Counted from the first letter of the stretch, positions 45,683 to 58,400 are shown. The stretch is DNA of 64,000 nt from Beroe forskalii (GCA_011033025.1 WFMF01000007.1:558001-622000), one strand, 5' to 3'. Translations and numbers: made by a program. Notes: generated from the letters alone by a model not told the origin.

Positions 45683-47780
45683 ATCTTGGAGAGTACAACG
45701 TCTGAAATGTTCCAGTAGTAGTAGATACTATTATGCCCACCTTTTATACAATCATTTTTAAAAGACTCTAATCTACATTTAAATTCATCCACTGAACAAG
45801 AATCTTTCTTTTACAATTTTACTTATTTTGTATAACCTGTTTATTATTCATTCGAAATGAATAAGGTAAATGGTGGTGACCATGACTCGGTTTTTCAAGG
45901 TGCCTGAATCGTTTTAACTAAAGCTGAAGTAACTTTCACTTGAACGAACCCAGATTAACCCCATAAAACCAACCTGAAAACAAGTAACGAACAAATATTA
46001 TGCTTCTTGAATTTTGTAGTTTAAAGCCAGACTTGACAGGCTAAAGTGTGTTGTAAAGTGAATGACAGTCCAATACAAGTGAAAATACTGCTAAAAGATG
46101 AACAAGAGAACGATATGGATGTCATTCGCTTTCATGTTTTAATGAGAGTGTACACATGATGCATCAGGCCTTTCTGATTAGATGTTACATTGCTGGACAA
46201 AGCAGCGCCTAGAACATAGATAACATAACACAATTTGAAAACAGCATGTAATTTTAAATTACTTAGGAAGACCACAGTAAGAAGAAGAAGAAATTATTGG
46301 CATCTTGTTTAGTTGATTATTATTATTAAATCTAACAATAGCATATAGTTTATACTATCACGCCTCTTCACGTAGGCTTAACATACACTTCAAGATAATA
46401 TAATGACTGTAGTTTAGTTAAGTTAATAAACTGTTAAACATACTATACTGTTTCTCAGTATAATATTGAAATAATTCTGTTGATAGCTAGTTGACCCTGA
46501 GTGGTAGATCAGGTGGTCCCAAGGGGCACTATGAAGCAAATCGCAACTGTGTCCTTTCTCCAACCACAACTACTGCTCTGCCATTTTTGGTCCCTCCATA
46601 TTCAAAATTGGTCCTTCTCTACCTTAGGCTTTAAATCAAACGGTGCAGTTTGATCCATGGGATAGAGTTTCAGACCAATTTTCAGGCCTGAATTGCTTCA
46701 TGGGGCTATTTAAACAAATAGAAAGCTCTTGATCAAACGTGCAACTCATGAGTCATACTAAATGACACATCATCTGGTATGACCAGATTGTGGGTATCCA
46801 TGTACAACGTGTATACCTGCACTGCACATCGGTATAAGAGTGCTCTATACCAACTATTTTCTAGTTTGCTTCTCCGAACTCAGAGTTATGGGTTCTACAA
46901 ATGTTGACATGTTAGGATGATTAAAGCTAATAGTTCATATTTTAATATAAATTATCAAGCAGCAGACAAGCTCTATTATGGAGGGAAGGATGTAGAATAC
47001 CTCTTTTCCTTCAAACATAAAGCTTAACTCCCTCCTGATAATTAATAGGTATCTTAGATCATATGAATAAATTTGCCATTTTGAAATTCATACATAATAT
47101 ATCAGACAATTAGATATTATTTGAAGAGCTTGTAAATATAGCAATCCCTATTTGTAAAACAACTCGTTGGCAACTGTAAAGAAAAGATCTTCCTAACATT
47201 TAGTCCCCATTTGTATTTTTGTGTGGTGTGAATTGTAAATTTTGTGGAGATAAATAAAACTTCTTTGTTTACCTAACTTCTTTGTTTACCTGAAATTGGC
47301 AGTTTATTCCATAATTCTCTAACACGTTCAGTAATAAACCCTCTATGCAGCCTCTGAATACTTTTAGGAATACTGTTCTTAATCTTAAGACTTGAGATCA
47401 GCTTTCATAGTGTGGCTGAACAGTGAACAAAAACCCACTGGGCCAGTTTTCAGTGCACATAAGGAGGCAATTCATCCATTGCATTATACTTCATTAATAA
47501 TGGCTTTTGTTGAAAATCTGTTCATTTGAACATTAGTAATTTAATAATATATTTCCCTAACTGGTGCCCTGGAATTTCGGACATAGAGTGCGCGGCAGTA
47601 CCCCTGATTTTTTAAAAATTAATAGTATACTATTTGTTCAAGATCAATTTTGAACTTTTGAATTGTGTTAATGCTGCTGTCCAGCTGTCGATGCTGGTGA
47701 TGCATGATGAGATCAATCAACCTTGCCAAACACGTATATCTTTGTTGGCATTGCCCTTCCTCAGAACAGTTTCCTAAGCC
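45683..47780. other. Intergenic, nothing recognised
   Basis: Some 2 kb of A/T-rich sequence (poly-A/T strings, short frames only). No repeat with a partner elsewhere in the window, and no RNA-gene box pair seen. Confidence 0.4.
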
Positions 47781-47782
47781 CG

Positions 47783-47908
47783 CATAGGTGTGTGTACGCG
47801 CCGCGCTTCCCTACGGAGGAAGCGCGCCGCGTGACGATAACAGGAGTATACGTGTTTAGCAGCAGAACAGTGTGTCCCGTTGCCCGTAGGGAAGTTAAGC
47901 GCACGGCG

Positions 47909-47944
<36 letters not shown>

Positions 47945-47945
47945 A
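47783..47945. repeat. GC-rich inverted repeat next to an (AC)n tract
   Basis: GTGTGTACGCGCCGCGCTTC and CCCTACGG (about 47790-47815) are inverted at about 47885-47918 (CCGTAGGGAAG, GGCGCGTACACAC). This passes into (AC)n at 47911-47942. It may be a MITE with a microsatellite grown at its end. The frame over this region (47723-48124) contains a long (TH)n and is not credited. Confidence 0.5.
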
Positions 47946-48344
47946 TTGGGGGCGGGGAAAGCTCACCCAGCGAACACTGTGCACTCGTTGGGGTGCGCGG
48001 CGTACATGAAAATGTCATTCGCGCGTTACGTCAAGTTACGCTCAAGAAAGGCTCAATTAATTGGAGTTTATGTACGTTATCATTTATAAGAGCCGCGCAC
48101 TATGCGCGTGCGCGGTTTACATAGATTCATATTTTGATTGATAATGATATATCGAAAAACTGATGATCTGATGAAGCTATCAACACGAATCAAATATGGA
48201 ATGTCGGAACAACTGTTTATTATGTATTTATTCGCCCCCGCGAAGGGGGCCAGGCAACGTTTCACTAGCTACGTCCGGCAAGTATGTATATTATTGGCAT
48301 AATATAACGCAAATGCATCGCAATTCAAATCAAAATTTTAAAAA

Positions 48345-49825
48345 ACTGGATTTAGATCTTGGAACAGGATCGTGGAACTGGATTTAGATCTTAGAACATA
48401 GCTAACTAGATCGTGGAACATAGATCGAAATATATCGTAGCTCACTACAACAAGTAAGATCATGGAACCGGAACAGGATCGTGGAACAGGATTGTAGAAC
48501 TGGATTTAGATCTTGGAACAGGATCGTGGAACATAAATCAATAAATCGTTGCTCACTAAATCGTAGCTCAGTAAATCGTAGCTCAATAGATCTTGGAACA
48601 TAGATCATAAGATGGTAGCTCATTAGATCGTAGCTCACTAGATCGTGGAACATAGATCAATAGAGCAATAGATCGTGGAACATAGATCGTAGTTCATTAG
48701 ATCGAAGCTCACTAGATCATGACTCACTAGATTGTAGCTCACTAGATCGTGGAACATAGCATAGATCGTAGCGTAGCTTAGTAGATCATAGCTCAAAGTC
48801 AATAGATCGTGGAACATAGATCATTACATCGTGGGTAAAAAGATCGTACATCACTAGATCGTGGAACATAGATCAATAGATGTAGCTAAAAGTAAAAAGA
48901 TCGTAGAACAGTGGATCGTAGCCCGTTAGATCGTTGCTCAATGCATCGTAGTTCAATAGATCGTCGATAATAGCTCAATGGATCGTAATTCAATAAATCA
49001 TAGCTCAGTTATAGATCGTAGCTCAGTAGGTCCAAGCTTAATTCATATCGTAGATCAATAGATCGTAGATCGTACCTCGATGCATCGTAGCTCACTAGAT
49101 CGTGGAACATAGATCATTAGCTCGTAGCTCATTAGATCGTAGCTCACTAGATCATAGCTCACTGGATTGTAGCTGATCAATAGATCGTGGAACAAAGCAT
49201 ATAGGTATTGATCGTACTAGCTCAATAGATCGTACTAGCGCAATAGATCGTAGCTCACTAGATCATAGCTCACTAGATCGTAGCATCATGATCACTAAAT
49301 CGTGGAGGATAGATCATTACACCGTGGGTCAATAGATCGTTGATCAGTAGATCGTACTAATTCGTAGCTCACTAAATCGTGGAACATAGAGCCTGGAATC
49401 ACTTTCTATACTCAGATCAGATCAAATGTCGTACCTTGAGATCAAATCTCGTACCCTTTGTGATGAAACGTCGTACTCGAATAGAGCCCACTATCAATTT
49501 ACAGTGGCCTAAATTTAGAGATGAAATGTCGTATGTGGAGATGAAGTGCCGAGATGGACTGTCGGAGATCAAATGTCGAGATCAAATGTGTCCAAGCTCC
49601 TGCAGACTGTAGCTCATTGATCGTAGCCTGTTAGATTGTAGCTCAACTATCGTCTTATCGTAATTCAATGAATCGTAGCTCAGTAGATCGTATAGCCTGT
49701 AAAGATCGTAGCTCAATAGATCGTAGCTCTAGATCGCGTGCTCATAGATCGTAGAACATAGATCATTATTCATTTATAGATCATAGTTCATTAGATCTAG
49801 CTCACTATAATCGTGGGAATTCATC
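48345..49825. repeat. Irregular GATCGTAGCTCA / GATCGTGGAACATA array
   Basis: About 1.5 kb of interleaved units: TAGATCGTAGCTCA (14 bp) and TAGATCGTGGAACA plus TAGATCA (21 bp), with variants such as GATCAAATGTCGTACC (49420-49580). GATC recurs every 10-25 bp. There is no fixed period, and units are shuffled rather than head-to-tail. Frames such as 48402-48653 (minus) have the repeat's amino-acid bias only. Confidence 0.75.
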
Positions 49826-50134
49826 AAAAACGTACAACAGCTCACAGCTGATGGCGTAACATAAATAAACGCAAAACGACAGAAATGAATTTAATTCCAC
49901 AGAGCTACAACGAAGGGAGAGAAGAACATACGTGGCAGGTGGCTACTGGCCTGGTTCGTAACGTCGCAAAGTTATGCGCGTTTGAGCCTTGAATTGATGA
50001 TTTTAGCGACGCTAACGTATTTGCCAGATTTTATTGAAATATGTGCGAATATTTTATATTCAACCACATGCTTTGTCCTCCACCCAGTCCTCAGTTAGTT
50101 CTGTCCAATCAACAGCTACCACTTCTTCTTCCCA
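49826..50134. other. Flank of the copia-like remnant
   Basis: No feature recognised. This is where reverse transcriptase and RNase H would be expected if the retrotransposon were complete, and they are absent. Confidence 0.4.
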
Positions 50135-50758
50135 TCAATCTGAATATTCAAGCAATTGGCATTCCAGTAGACTTGCCTGCCCTACTGTGAATATAAGCTC
50201 TGTCCATTCATTTCTTGGCCAACTTTTAGGATCTTTTTGCTTGAACATCACATGTGACTTCAGAGAGGAAGCTTGCTTTTTAACTGGTTTGGGTGCATTT
50301 TCAACTTTTCTTGACAGAGCCATGTTTCCAACACCATGGGTCTCTTCATTAATTGTCACCCCATCACCCTTGGCTAGAATCTGCAAAAGGAACATTATCA
50401 CTTTCCTCACTCATCAGTCTGTGTGTCATTTCTTCCCCAGCATACACTCCTTGATCATCAATATTGTATGATCTGGTCACCTTGTTTGGATTCTTCTGTT
50501 GTATCTGTGACCTCATCTTTGTCCTTACCTCACTTTGTGCTCTTTGAACTAGCATCAGCTCCTTTCTTCCTACTGATGTGTACTGGATGGACTTTCACAA
50601 TTTGATACCCATGCTTCACAATGAATGTTTGGCCATCTCGACCAATCACAACACCTGGACCATGCCAGCGATCACTATTGTTCCTCTTATAGAGAACTTT
50701 TTCACCTGAATCAATATGAATATCATTGCAAGTCCTAGTCTGACAAGTGAGTGCTTTC
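50135..50758 (-). pseudogene. Copia-like polyprotein: integrase C-terminal region and linker, frameshifted
   Basis: Minus-strand fragments in shifting frames. The first carries KVLYKRNNSDRWHGPGVVIG, then GQTFIVKHGYQIVKVHPVHI, the small beta-barrel that follows the integrase core in this group and binds DNA. Downstream fragments (50364-50555 and 50135-50410) are joined only by frameshifts and have linker-like composition. It continues the 52648-53390 frame across the TTAA element. Reverse transcriptase and RNase H are missing, so the copy is dead. Confidence 0.65.
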
Positions 50759-50762
50759 TTAA

Positions 50763-52643
50763 AGGGGTTCTCTGGTATAGAATTGACTTCATATGAAATT
50801 GAAATCATTATGATTTTATCATATCTCACCTTACATGTAATAAAATGTTGAAATCCCCATCGCTCTATCTTTATTACTTCGCGAGTTATTGCGGTTTAAA
50901 AATTTAGCGCGATGACGTCACTCCAGCACCAACATGTTGTCGCGCAGTGCTGCAGTGTTATATTACAGGTGAAACAGCTTATTGTACTATTGTAGTGGGA
51001 AATAGGTGTGAAATCTGGTGAAATTGTTAAGCTTTTAGCATGCTTATTTAGTATTTCATCCTAGTTCATGGACGGAATTTACTACTTTCACCTTAGGTTT
51101 TGGATGATTTTCCAAATTACACATTTTGAAGCGGTTTTATTCATCATGATTGACTAGGACTAAATATGATAATTGATACTATTACTACGTACAAATCATA
51201 ATGCATATTCACAGTTATATTAACATAGGTATAGTAACGCACTTTTACAATTTACATGGACAATGAACAGCTGTGAAAAGATATCAGAGTAAACCAAATA
51301 GTTTTATGAACTGTTGCTGGAATCCAGATTCCGGACTGATGTTAGTAGGAACTGTTGTCAGAGTTTACACTCTTGTTTGAATGGTTGTTAGAATCCAGAC
51401 TGGTGTCGAAATGAACTTTTGTCATTTGAGTGAACACTGATCGCTTGTTGGAATCCGGACTTGAGTCAGAGTGAACTGTTGTCAGAGCAACTGAGTGAAC
51501 ACTGAAGGTTGTTGGAATCCAGACTGGTGTCAGGGTGAATTAGTGTCAGAGTCACTCTCGCACTTATTCACTCTGGCACCAGTCGGAAGTCCAACACTGA
51601 ACTGATGTTGGAATCAGGAATGGTGTCAGAATGATCAGTGAATTGGTGTCCGAGTGATCACTGAGCTGTTGTGATAAAACCGGACTAGTGTCAGATTGAA
51701 TTGATGTTAGAGTAGACTGGAGTCAGTCAGAAAACAACGCAAACTCGGCCTCGGCTAAGAACTTGAACTCGGTCGTTTACTGTTGTTAGAGTGAAATGGT
51801 GTTAGAAGAAACAGTGAACCTACTTCGGAATCGGCTAGAATGGGAATTAATATAGATTCAGAGTGAACATGTACTGAAGTCGGTAAGATTAGACCGGAGT
51901 GGACTTGTGTCAGAGTATAAAACTTGTTTAAACCGGGAGTCGGGACTATTTTCATGAGTTCATGAGCCAGAGTGTTTGGTGTTAGAGAGGACAGGTCCCA
52001 CATTGCATTTGCACTCTTTTCAGAACTGAAACTTGTCAAAACTTGTTAAAAAGTGAATTTTAGTCGGACTGGACAGTTGTCAAAATATAATTGAACTGGT
52101 CGACCGGTATTACGGTAAGAAGGAACTTAGAGTAAATTGCTACTGAAGAGTGAAGAGTTTCACTTTCAGAATGAACTGAAGTCAGATCAAATATTAAGGG
52201 GGTGAGTGAAGGTATCTCGGAGTTAGCTGATGCCTTAAAGTACTGATTTCACAATGAAAACTATCAGAATTTACTGCAGGCAAGATGGGCTCATTTCCCA
52301 TCCTATTGTCCCAAAATGAATGCATAAATAGTTGAGTGTATCAATTAACTAACATATCTAATCAGCAAACAATCATTTAAAAAGAAAATAATAAAACTAA
52401 AAGTGAAGCAAACAATAAAAGTAATGTGGAAATACCAATTTTATCACGTATTTTTAATAGCGCGCATAGCAGTCAGTTGCGGTCTGGTGCAGTAGTGACG
52501 TCATCGTGCCGTAACATAAAGGTGCGATATCTCGCGATAGGAGGCACCTAGAAACATGGGAATTTCACCATGATTATTGTTACAGAAATAATTAATAAAT
52601 TGGATCATGAAAAATAGCACTTTTTCTGGAGCAGAGAACCCCT
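50763..52643. mobile_element. TTAA-flanked (piggyBac-type) non-autonomous element, 1881 bp
   Basis: Inverted ends AGGGGTTCTCTG, flanked by TTAA at 50759-50762 and 52644-52647. The insertion is within the integrase coding sequence of the retrotransposon, and the reading frame continues in register when one TTAA is counted. The interior carries GTGACGTCA/TGACGTCAT motifs near both ends and, at 51290-52100, a loose array of GGTGTCAGAGTGAA-like strings. No transposase. Confidence 0.85.
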
Positions 52644-52647
52644 TTAA

Positions 52648-53390
52648 TCTTTGCACTACTCTCTGCTTTTATGTACTGTTCTCTGGCTTGTCTCATTGTC
52701 TTAAGCTGTAATTCCACCTGTCGACTGATGTCATTACTAGTTGCAAGAGCTGGAAGGTTACTTTCTAGTATATTTGGAAGAGATGGGTTTCTTCCCAATA
52801 GCAGCTGGAATGGTGAATATCCACCGCTCATCTGAAGTGAGTTCTTGGCACTTAGTGCCCATGCAAGTGCAACTTCCCAAGTACATCCAGTCTCCTCTTT
52901 TGTTTTCACTGTACTCTCAGTTAGAATACGGTGGTGCCTTTCCACCATTCCATTACTGAATGGTGATTCAGCTGCCGTATGATGCAGCTCTATATCAAAC
53001 ATTTCACAAAGATCAGACAAATGTTCATTTGCAAACTCCCCGCCATTATCTGCGGTGATCTTCTTTGGAGGCCAGAAAATTGCCAGCCAACATGTGCAAA
53101 TAGCTTCAATGATGGTTTCTTTCTTTTTATTTGGAACAAATTTTGCTGCCGAGTATCTGATTGCACAATCTATCAGATGAAGAAAGGTGGGTCCTCCAGA
53201 GATCGTTTTAAGGTCCATTGCAACACAATCATTAAAAGATGAAGCTCTTGGTAGTCCCACTACTGGTCTTGGCTTTGGCTTTTTGTATCTGTCACATGTT
53301 TCACAATTCTCACACACTTCTTCCAGTTTGTCTAGGAACAACTTTTTCTTAAAACCAGCATTTGCAAGCAGAGTTTTCAACTTGTACAAT
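52648..53390 (-). CDS. Copia-like integrase core (part of an interrupted polyprotein)
   Basis: The open frame is 53428-52592, but its first ~13 residues and its last ~17 are read from the two flanking transposons. CENCETC supplies the cysteines of the HHCC zinc-binding domain. The catalytic triad is visible: D72 in VAMDLK, D127 in ITADNGGEF and E163 in NGMVERHHR, with exactly 35 residues between the last two, as in D,D-35-E integrases. GGYSPFQLLLGRNP is the usual block after the core. Integrase inserts the cDNA into the host chromosome. The coding sequence itself has no internal stop, so disruption by insertion appears recent relative to point decay. Confidence 0.8.
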
Positions 53391-56200
53391 GGGGGGGATG
53401 AAGCCCAAAAAAAACCAAAAAAAACCAAAAAAAACCTAGCCCAAGAATCGGAAAAGTAGGGTGGGCCTTGGTTTTTTTTGGTTTTTTTTGGTATTTTTTG
53501 GTTTTTTTGGGTTTTTTTTGGTTTTTTTCGGTATTTTTTGGTTTTTTTTGGGTTAGGTTTTTTTCCAAAATTTTGACTTTTTCATGCCAATATAGATTGT
53601 TGATGCTATTAATGAGTTGTTATTGATATCACCATAGTTTCAAACAATATTCGTCAGTTTTTATTGATGTTTTGGGTGATTCATGGTGTTTTATATGACG
53701 TAATCAGTATGTCAAGGCATTGTTTTGGTGAACTTTCAGCGAAGCACTGCTCAAGAGTTGCCCAGGGTCAGCCAGCATGGATCAGCAGGGGGTTAATTAA
53801 TAGGGGTCTGACTTGAATCAACAGGCCAGGAGGCCACTCAGTGCTGAAATAAGGACATAGGGGCCCTGCAAACTGCCAAGTGCTAGACGTGAACCAGGGG
53901 GTTTCTCAGGGCTCACTGGTTTGTTCATGGCTGATAAAGTTCAGACTAGTGTTATCTGAGATTAACAAGGTGTTTTGCACCGGAAAAGTCACCATGTCTA
54001 AGGATAGCTAAGGGTCGCCAGGGAGCCAGTCACCTATGATTGTCCAATATCAGGTAATGGTCAGAAGGAGCCAGGAGTTAGACAAGGTTAAGCATGATGG
54101 GTCGCCATGCTACTATGGGATCAAAAGGCTTTTGAGGGAAGAAGTTGATTGAGGACAATCAAGACATCAGATAATCACTCATTCAGTTGTTATTAAGGAA
54201 CAGCCAAGGTTCAGCATGAAGTCAGCCAATGGTCATAAAGGGACCACTATTGCAGTCAGAACTTCAGAAGAGGTGAGAAGGTCACTCAGGTTTTTAACTT
54301 CTTGCTAGGGGTCAGTGAAATATGAAATAGGTATCAGAAAAAGGTCAGTCAAATTTCCTCTGGGGTTGGTAAGGGTTTGCCAAGTGCAGTTTCACCTTGA
54401 TTCACCTACCCTTCAAAGCACAAAGAAATATTTCCTGTGTGCTGGCGGTATATATGCAACTTATAACCATGGAGTGGAGAGAACCTACATGTCTTGCCTG
54501 GCTCAATGCGGTGGATGTCCTAGCTGCATGGCTCATTAAACAAGGAACTGAAAACCGTAGGGCTCCATACAGGGTTAGCTCTACACCTTCTGGGAATAAT
54601 GTTGCGATGTATATTGTATATGCCTCTAGTTGTAATATGCTGAAAATTAAGGGCCAGGAAAGGGTATGTAAAGTATCCCCAGGGGTTAGGGTCACTCAGT
54701 CAGGTAGTGTAAAATATGATTGGCCTTGGTTCAGCAGGGAGGAATGTTAGGTCCACATAAAGGTCTTCCAGGACTGATTGGAGCAATAAAGCTAAGGATC
54801 AGCCTAAGTAAGTACGTGAAATAGAATTGACAAGAAGCTCAGATAAGCTCATTACTCTACAATTAAAGGACTATGTTCAAACAGCTTTTTGATAAACACT
54901 TAGGTCCTAGAACAGTAGTATGACCCCCTTTGGCTAATCTCGATTGGATCTGACCTGGAAAAAGTAACCACCAGACTCCAGAGTAAGGAGTTATGAGATA
55001 GTTTTCCCAGGTTACCTTCAGTATAAGGGACTGGGGACCCAAACATGCTCTGAAGATTAACAGCTAGGGCCATAGTTACTTGGTTAGTGTTAGGGTTGGT
55101 GTTAGACGTTAGTGAATTTTCTCTGCGGAATTTTCTCTGCGGAATTTTCTCTGCGGAATCCTTTTTCACCTCACTAACCTCACAACCCCTCTCAGCATAG
55201 GACTATTGACTGTTCATTTTATTTCTTGACCAAGGATCGACAAAAAAGCTATATGATCTTATTAACTTATTAGCTTATTGGGCCTTTCTGTGTGCGCTTT
55301 ATCAATGGGTCTTTTTATGGGTCATTAAACTTTAATTGAAGCTGTTCAAATGTCAACATCAAACCATTTATAAAAGTTCACCACTAAAGTGATAAGTGTT
55401 AAGTGCCAGGTAGCGTTAGTCAATGTTTACAAGAGGTCAGAATCCAGTTTAAGTTGTAAAATTTATTCAAAAACAGGCATAAATAGTGTTAAAATAGTGG
55501 GTCACTGGGTCAGTCGAGGGTGACCAGTGACCACTGACCAGGGGAAAAGCCTTGAAATGTTCACTAGGAAGTCAACTAGGTGTCAGTAGGGACAAGGGGA
55601 CACCCCTGAGAGACCCACAACGGGTCACTTGGGGTTCACTCAGGGTCCCAGGATCAGCTCTAGTATATAAATGGATGCTTTTACTTGGCTGATTACTATT
55701 GGAAGTCACTAAGACGTGAATTCCTAAGAATGCAGTTGAAAACGTATAGGAAAAAGTATGGGTACCTATTGGAAATCATCTTATATACTTGTTAAAAAAA
55801 ACTCTGCAAGTGTCTTAATAACAGAGGAATTTCAGTATTAACATCCCAACAATGATAAAATGTCTTCTTGAAAATTAACAAAACATTCATGAACGTGAAT
55901 TTTGAATAATTGGACCAATTTCAGAACGATTAGATGAGTGAAAATTCTCAATTATATTCAGTAAATTACACAATGATAGGTCATTTAAGCTAAATACCAA
56001 GCTCCTGTGGATCTACAGTCACATGGTAGACATCATAAAACAATCGAATTTTGACCCATAAATTGTTTGGAAAGGTGCTAGAAATAACTAAAATGTAACC
56101 CAAAAAAAACCAAAAAAAACCTAAAAAAACCAAAAAAAACCTAGCCCAAGAATCGGAAAAGTAGGGTGGGGCTTGGTTTTTTTTGGGCTTCATCCCCCCC
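53391..56200 (+). mobile_element. 2.8-kb TIR element, copy 3, inside the retrotransposon
   Basis: 2810 bp, very similar to copy 2 (42906-45675) and in the same orientation. The 6-bp duplication TACAAT lies at 53385-53390 and 56201-56206. On the minus strand the polyprotein frame continues exactly across one copy of the duplication. Longest internal frame is 117 codons (54397-54750), shared with copy 2 for most of its length but without a known domain. An extra triplication of TTTTCTCTGCGGAA stands at 55118-55158. Confidence 0.85.
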
Positions 56201-56201
56201 T

Positions 56202-57801
56202 ACAATGGAGCATGGGCAAACTGTCTGTGCGGTTTTTCTGCTTTCCTTTGCATCATTTTCTGGTCATTGCCTCCCAGTGTTTCTTCTGTGATTGTTATAA
56301 ACACCTTCACTTCTGGGTCAACCATACTCCTTTTTCTGTTGCAAATAGGTAAACAATAGTGCCCTGATTTAGTTTCGATTAATTTTACCCTCTCACCATG
56401 GAAAATTAAAGAATCATCATTGAAATCAAGCACAGCTCCGATTTTTTTCATAGATGGCTTACTTAAGAGGAGGGGAATATCACATGTGACAACATTAGCT
56501 TCAATCAAAATCTTCTGCTTCCCAATCAGACCTGGTATTTTAACCACTTTTTTAGATACATACTGTTTTCCATCACCAAATTTAAAAGGTATCTTTGATG
56601 GAACTGAGGCAGAGATCATCTTTTGATCCTTTTCATCTAAGCTGTCATGATAGAAATCAATCCAATTTTGCCCAACAACTGTTTTAGTACATCCTGAATC
56701 TACAATTGCACAGCCTAATGATTCAAAAACTAGTGAGTTACAGGATGTGTCACCCTCATATAGAACTGATTCTTCCACAATTGGCGAAATCATGAGGGTT
56801 ATGTATGCTTCTCCTGCTTGTTCATCTGCATCTGTAACTGGATTCTCTTCATTCTGGGTAAGATACTGATTGCCATAACGAAAAGGACACTCAGCTTTGA
56901 AATGACCTACTTGGTGACAATTGAAGCATTTGAATTTGGCACCATCACTTGAACTTGGGCTTCTTGAGTAAGGGCTTCCTCTTCCTCCTCTTGGGGAATT
57001 TCTACTTTGACTAGGGCTGCCCCTTCCTCGGTTATATGGTTGATGATACTGTTTGCTACTTTGTGATCTGATAGGCCCATATGATCCAGAACTGTTTCCT
57101 CTATATGGTCTTTTGTGAGAAGCTAGGTGACATTCTTCTGGTTCAGACTTAATCTCCAATGTTTCACTATTGACTTGATCTAAACCTGATTTGTTGATCT
57201 GTACTGCGAAAATTTTACCCAATGTTGCTGCCATTTCTACATAAGTTAATTGCTTCACTGTAGCTAAAGCTAAATCAACTTTTTCACTTGAGAGATTAGC
57301 ACTATTCAGCAATCTGTATGCAAGTACCTCTTCAGGCAGTTTCATATCATACTTAAGTAGCTCATCATACAGCTTCTGAAAATTTGACAGATATGCTTTC
57401 AGGTTCATGTCTGAGGGACGCTCATATTTTTCGAATTTACAATACACACGATATGCACTATGGGAACTGTCTTCTTTATAAATGCTATAAAGTTTTTCAA
57501 TGACCTTTTCAAGACCATCATTTGATGTCAAAACAGTCTTTCCAAGTGCTCTCACACGGTTTTTAACAGTCCCCTCTGGAAGCTGTAATAACAATGCTGT
57601 TGCTCTCTTATTCCTCTTCAATGTTGTGAATTTGTTCCAGAGATCAATGTCAAGTCGCCAATCCTCATAATTCTGACCTTCTCTGTAGGCTGGGGCTTTG
57701 GTGTTCACACTTCCTTTAACATCGCTTTCTTCATTACTACCACTACCACTTGCAGAATTCCCTGCCTCTGATTCACTGTTTTTATCATTCTCTGCTACCA
57801 T
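56202..57801 (-). CDS. Copia-like Gag-protease (N-terminal part of an interrupted polyprotein)
   Basis: 533 codons, uninterrupted until the transposon's first stop. Residues about 38-200 resemble the Gag of metazoan Ty1/copia-like elements (YEDWRLDIDLW, KFEKYERPSDM, LAYRLLNSANLS). A single CCHC zinc knuckle spans C292-C305 (CFNCHQVGHFKAEC), after an Arg/Ser/Gly-rich stretch. The aspartic protease begins at AIVDSGCTKTVV (D368-S-G). HRQFAH (H525, H530) at the end is the His pair of the integrase zinc domain, whose Cys pair lies in the next fragment. Gag packages the RNA and the protease matures the particle. The order Gag-PR-IN fits Ty1/copia. The start Met overlaps the probable primer-binding site. 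Confidence 0.8.
57790..57800 (-). promoter_or_regulatory. Primer-binding site for initiator tRNA-Met
   Basis: TGGTAGCAGAG on the minus strand is complementary to the 3' end (including CCA) of eukaryotic initiator tRNA-Met. It begins at the second base of the Gag ATG, so the site and the first codons overlap. The 5' LTR should end at TATCA just before it. Confidence 0.55.
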
Positions 57802-58400
57802 GATATTTTAGTTTTGATGGTGGACCAATAAAACACAGTGGTAGTGTATTGAAAAAGGTATAGAACCAAAACCCCAACAAACAGAGTATAACTTATGACA
57901 TTCCCTGGAAAGGAATATATTTAAATATCATATAAAGCATTATAAGACAAAGTAGTAAATGTTATAAATCAATCAATAATCATTTCAAGGATGTTATCAA
58001 GAAATATATAAATTGAAGGAATATTCAATATTAACAATACTGATTTAAAGTAACTGTTAGTAAAAGACTGTAATTGCCTAGTTCCACAACACAAAAAACC
58101 ACATTGAGCTGACTTTTTAATGCAAAGTACTTTCAAATCATCATCAGTACAAGTCATTGAGTTACTATTATAAATATTCTCATAACCAATAAGAACAAAA
58201 TGATCAGTTGAAGAACTTATTTGTTTCTTGAGATCATTGATGATTTGTTTTTTCCTTTTCCTTTTAGAGGGATTGCTGTGATATTCTATATTGTATTGTT
58301 CATATTCAGCCATTGTTCTAATAAGTGGTAAGTTAATTGAAAGCAAATGTTGCCAATATCTTGAATCATCAACAAATTATCTCTTAAATGAATCATGAAA
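57801..58400 (-). other. Probable 5' LTR region of the copia-like element
   Basis: If the primer-binding site is right, the LTR lies directly upstream, but its outer edge cannot be placed because no second LTR is present (searched by eye in 49800-50135). A motif-free 125-codon frame (58346-57969, lysine-rich, with KRKRKKQIINDLKKQ) overlaps. It could be LTR sequence or an unrelated small gene. Confidence 0.35.

Noticed and set aside
47723..48124. 133-codon frame containing (TH)n
   Set aside because: It runs through an (AC)n microsatellite and an inverted repeat. Composition is not protein-like.
52200..58400. Retroviral provirus (envelope-bearing)
   Set aside because: The order Gag-PR-IN, lack of any envelope-like frame and lack of a second LTR fit a broken copia-like retrotransposon, not a provirus.
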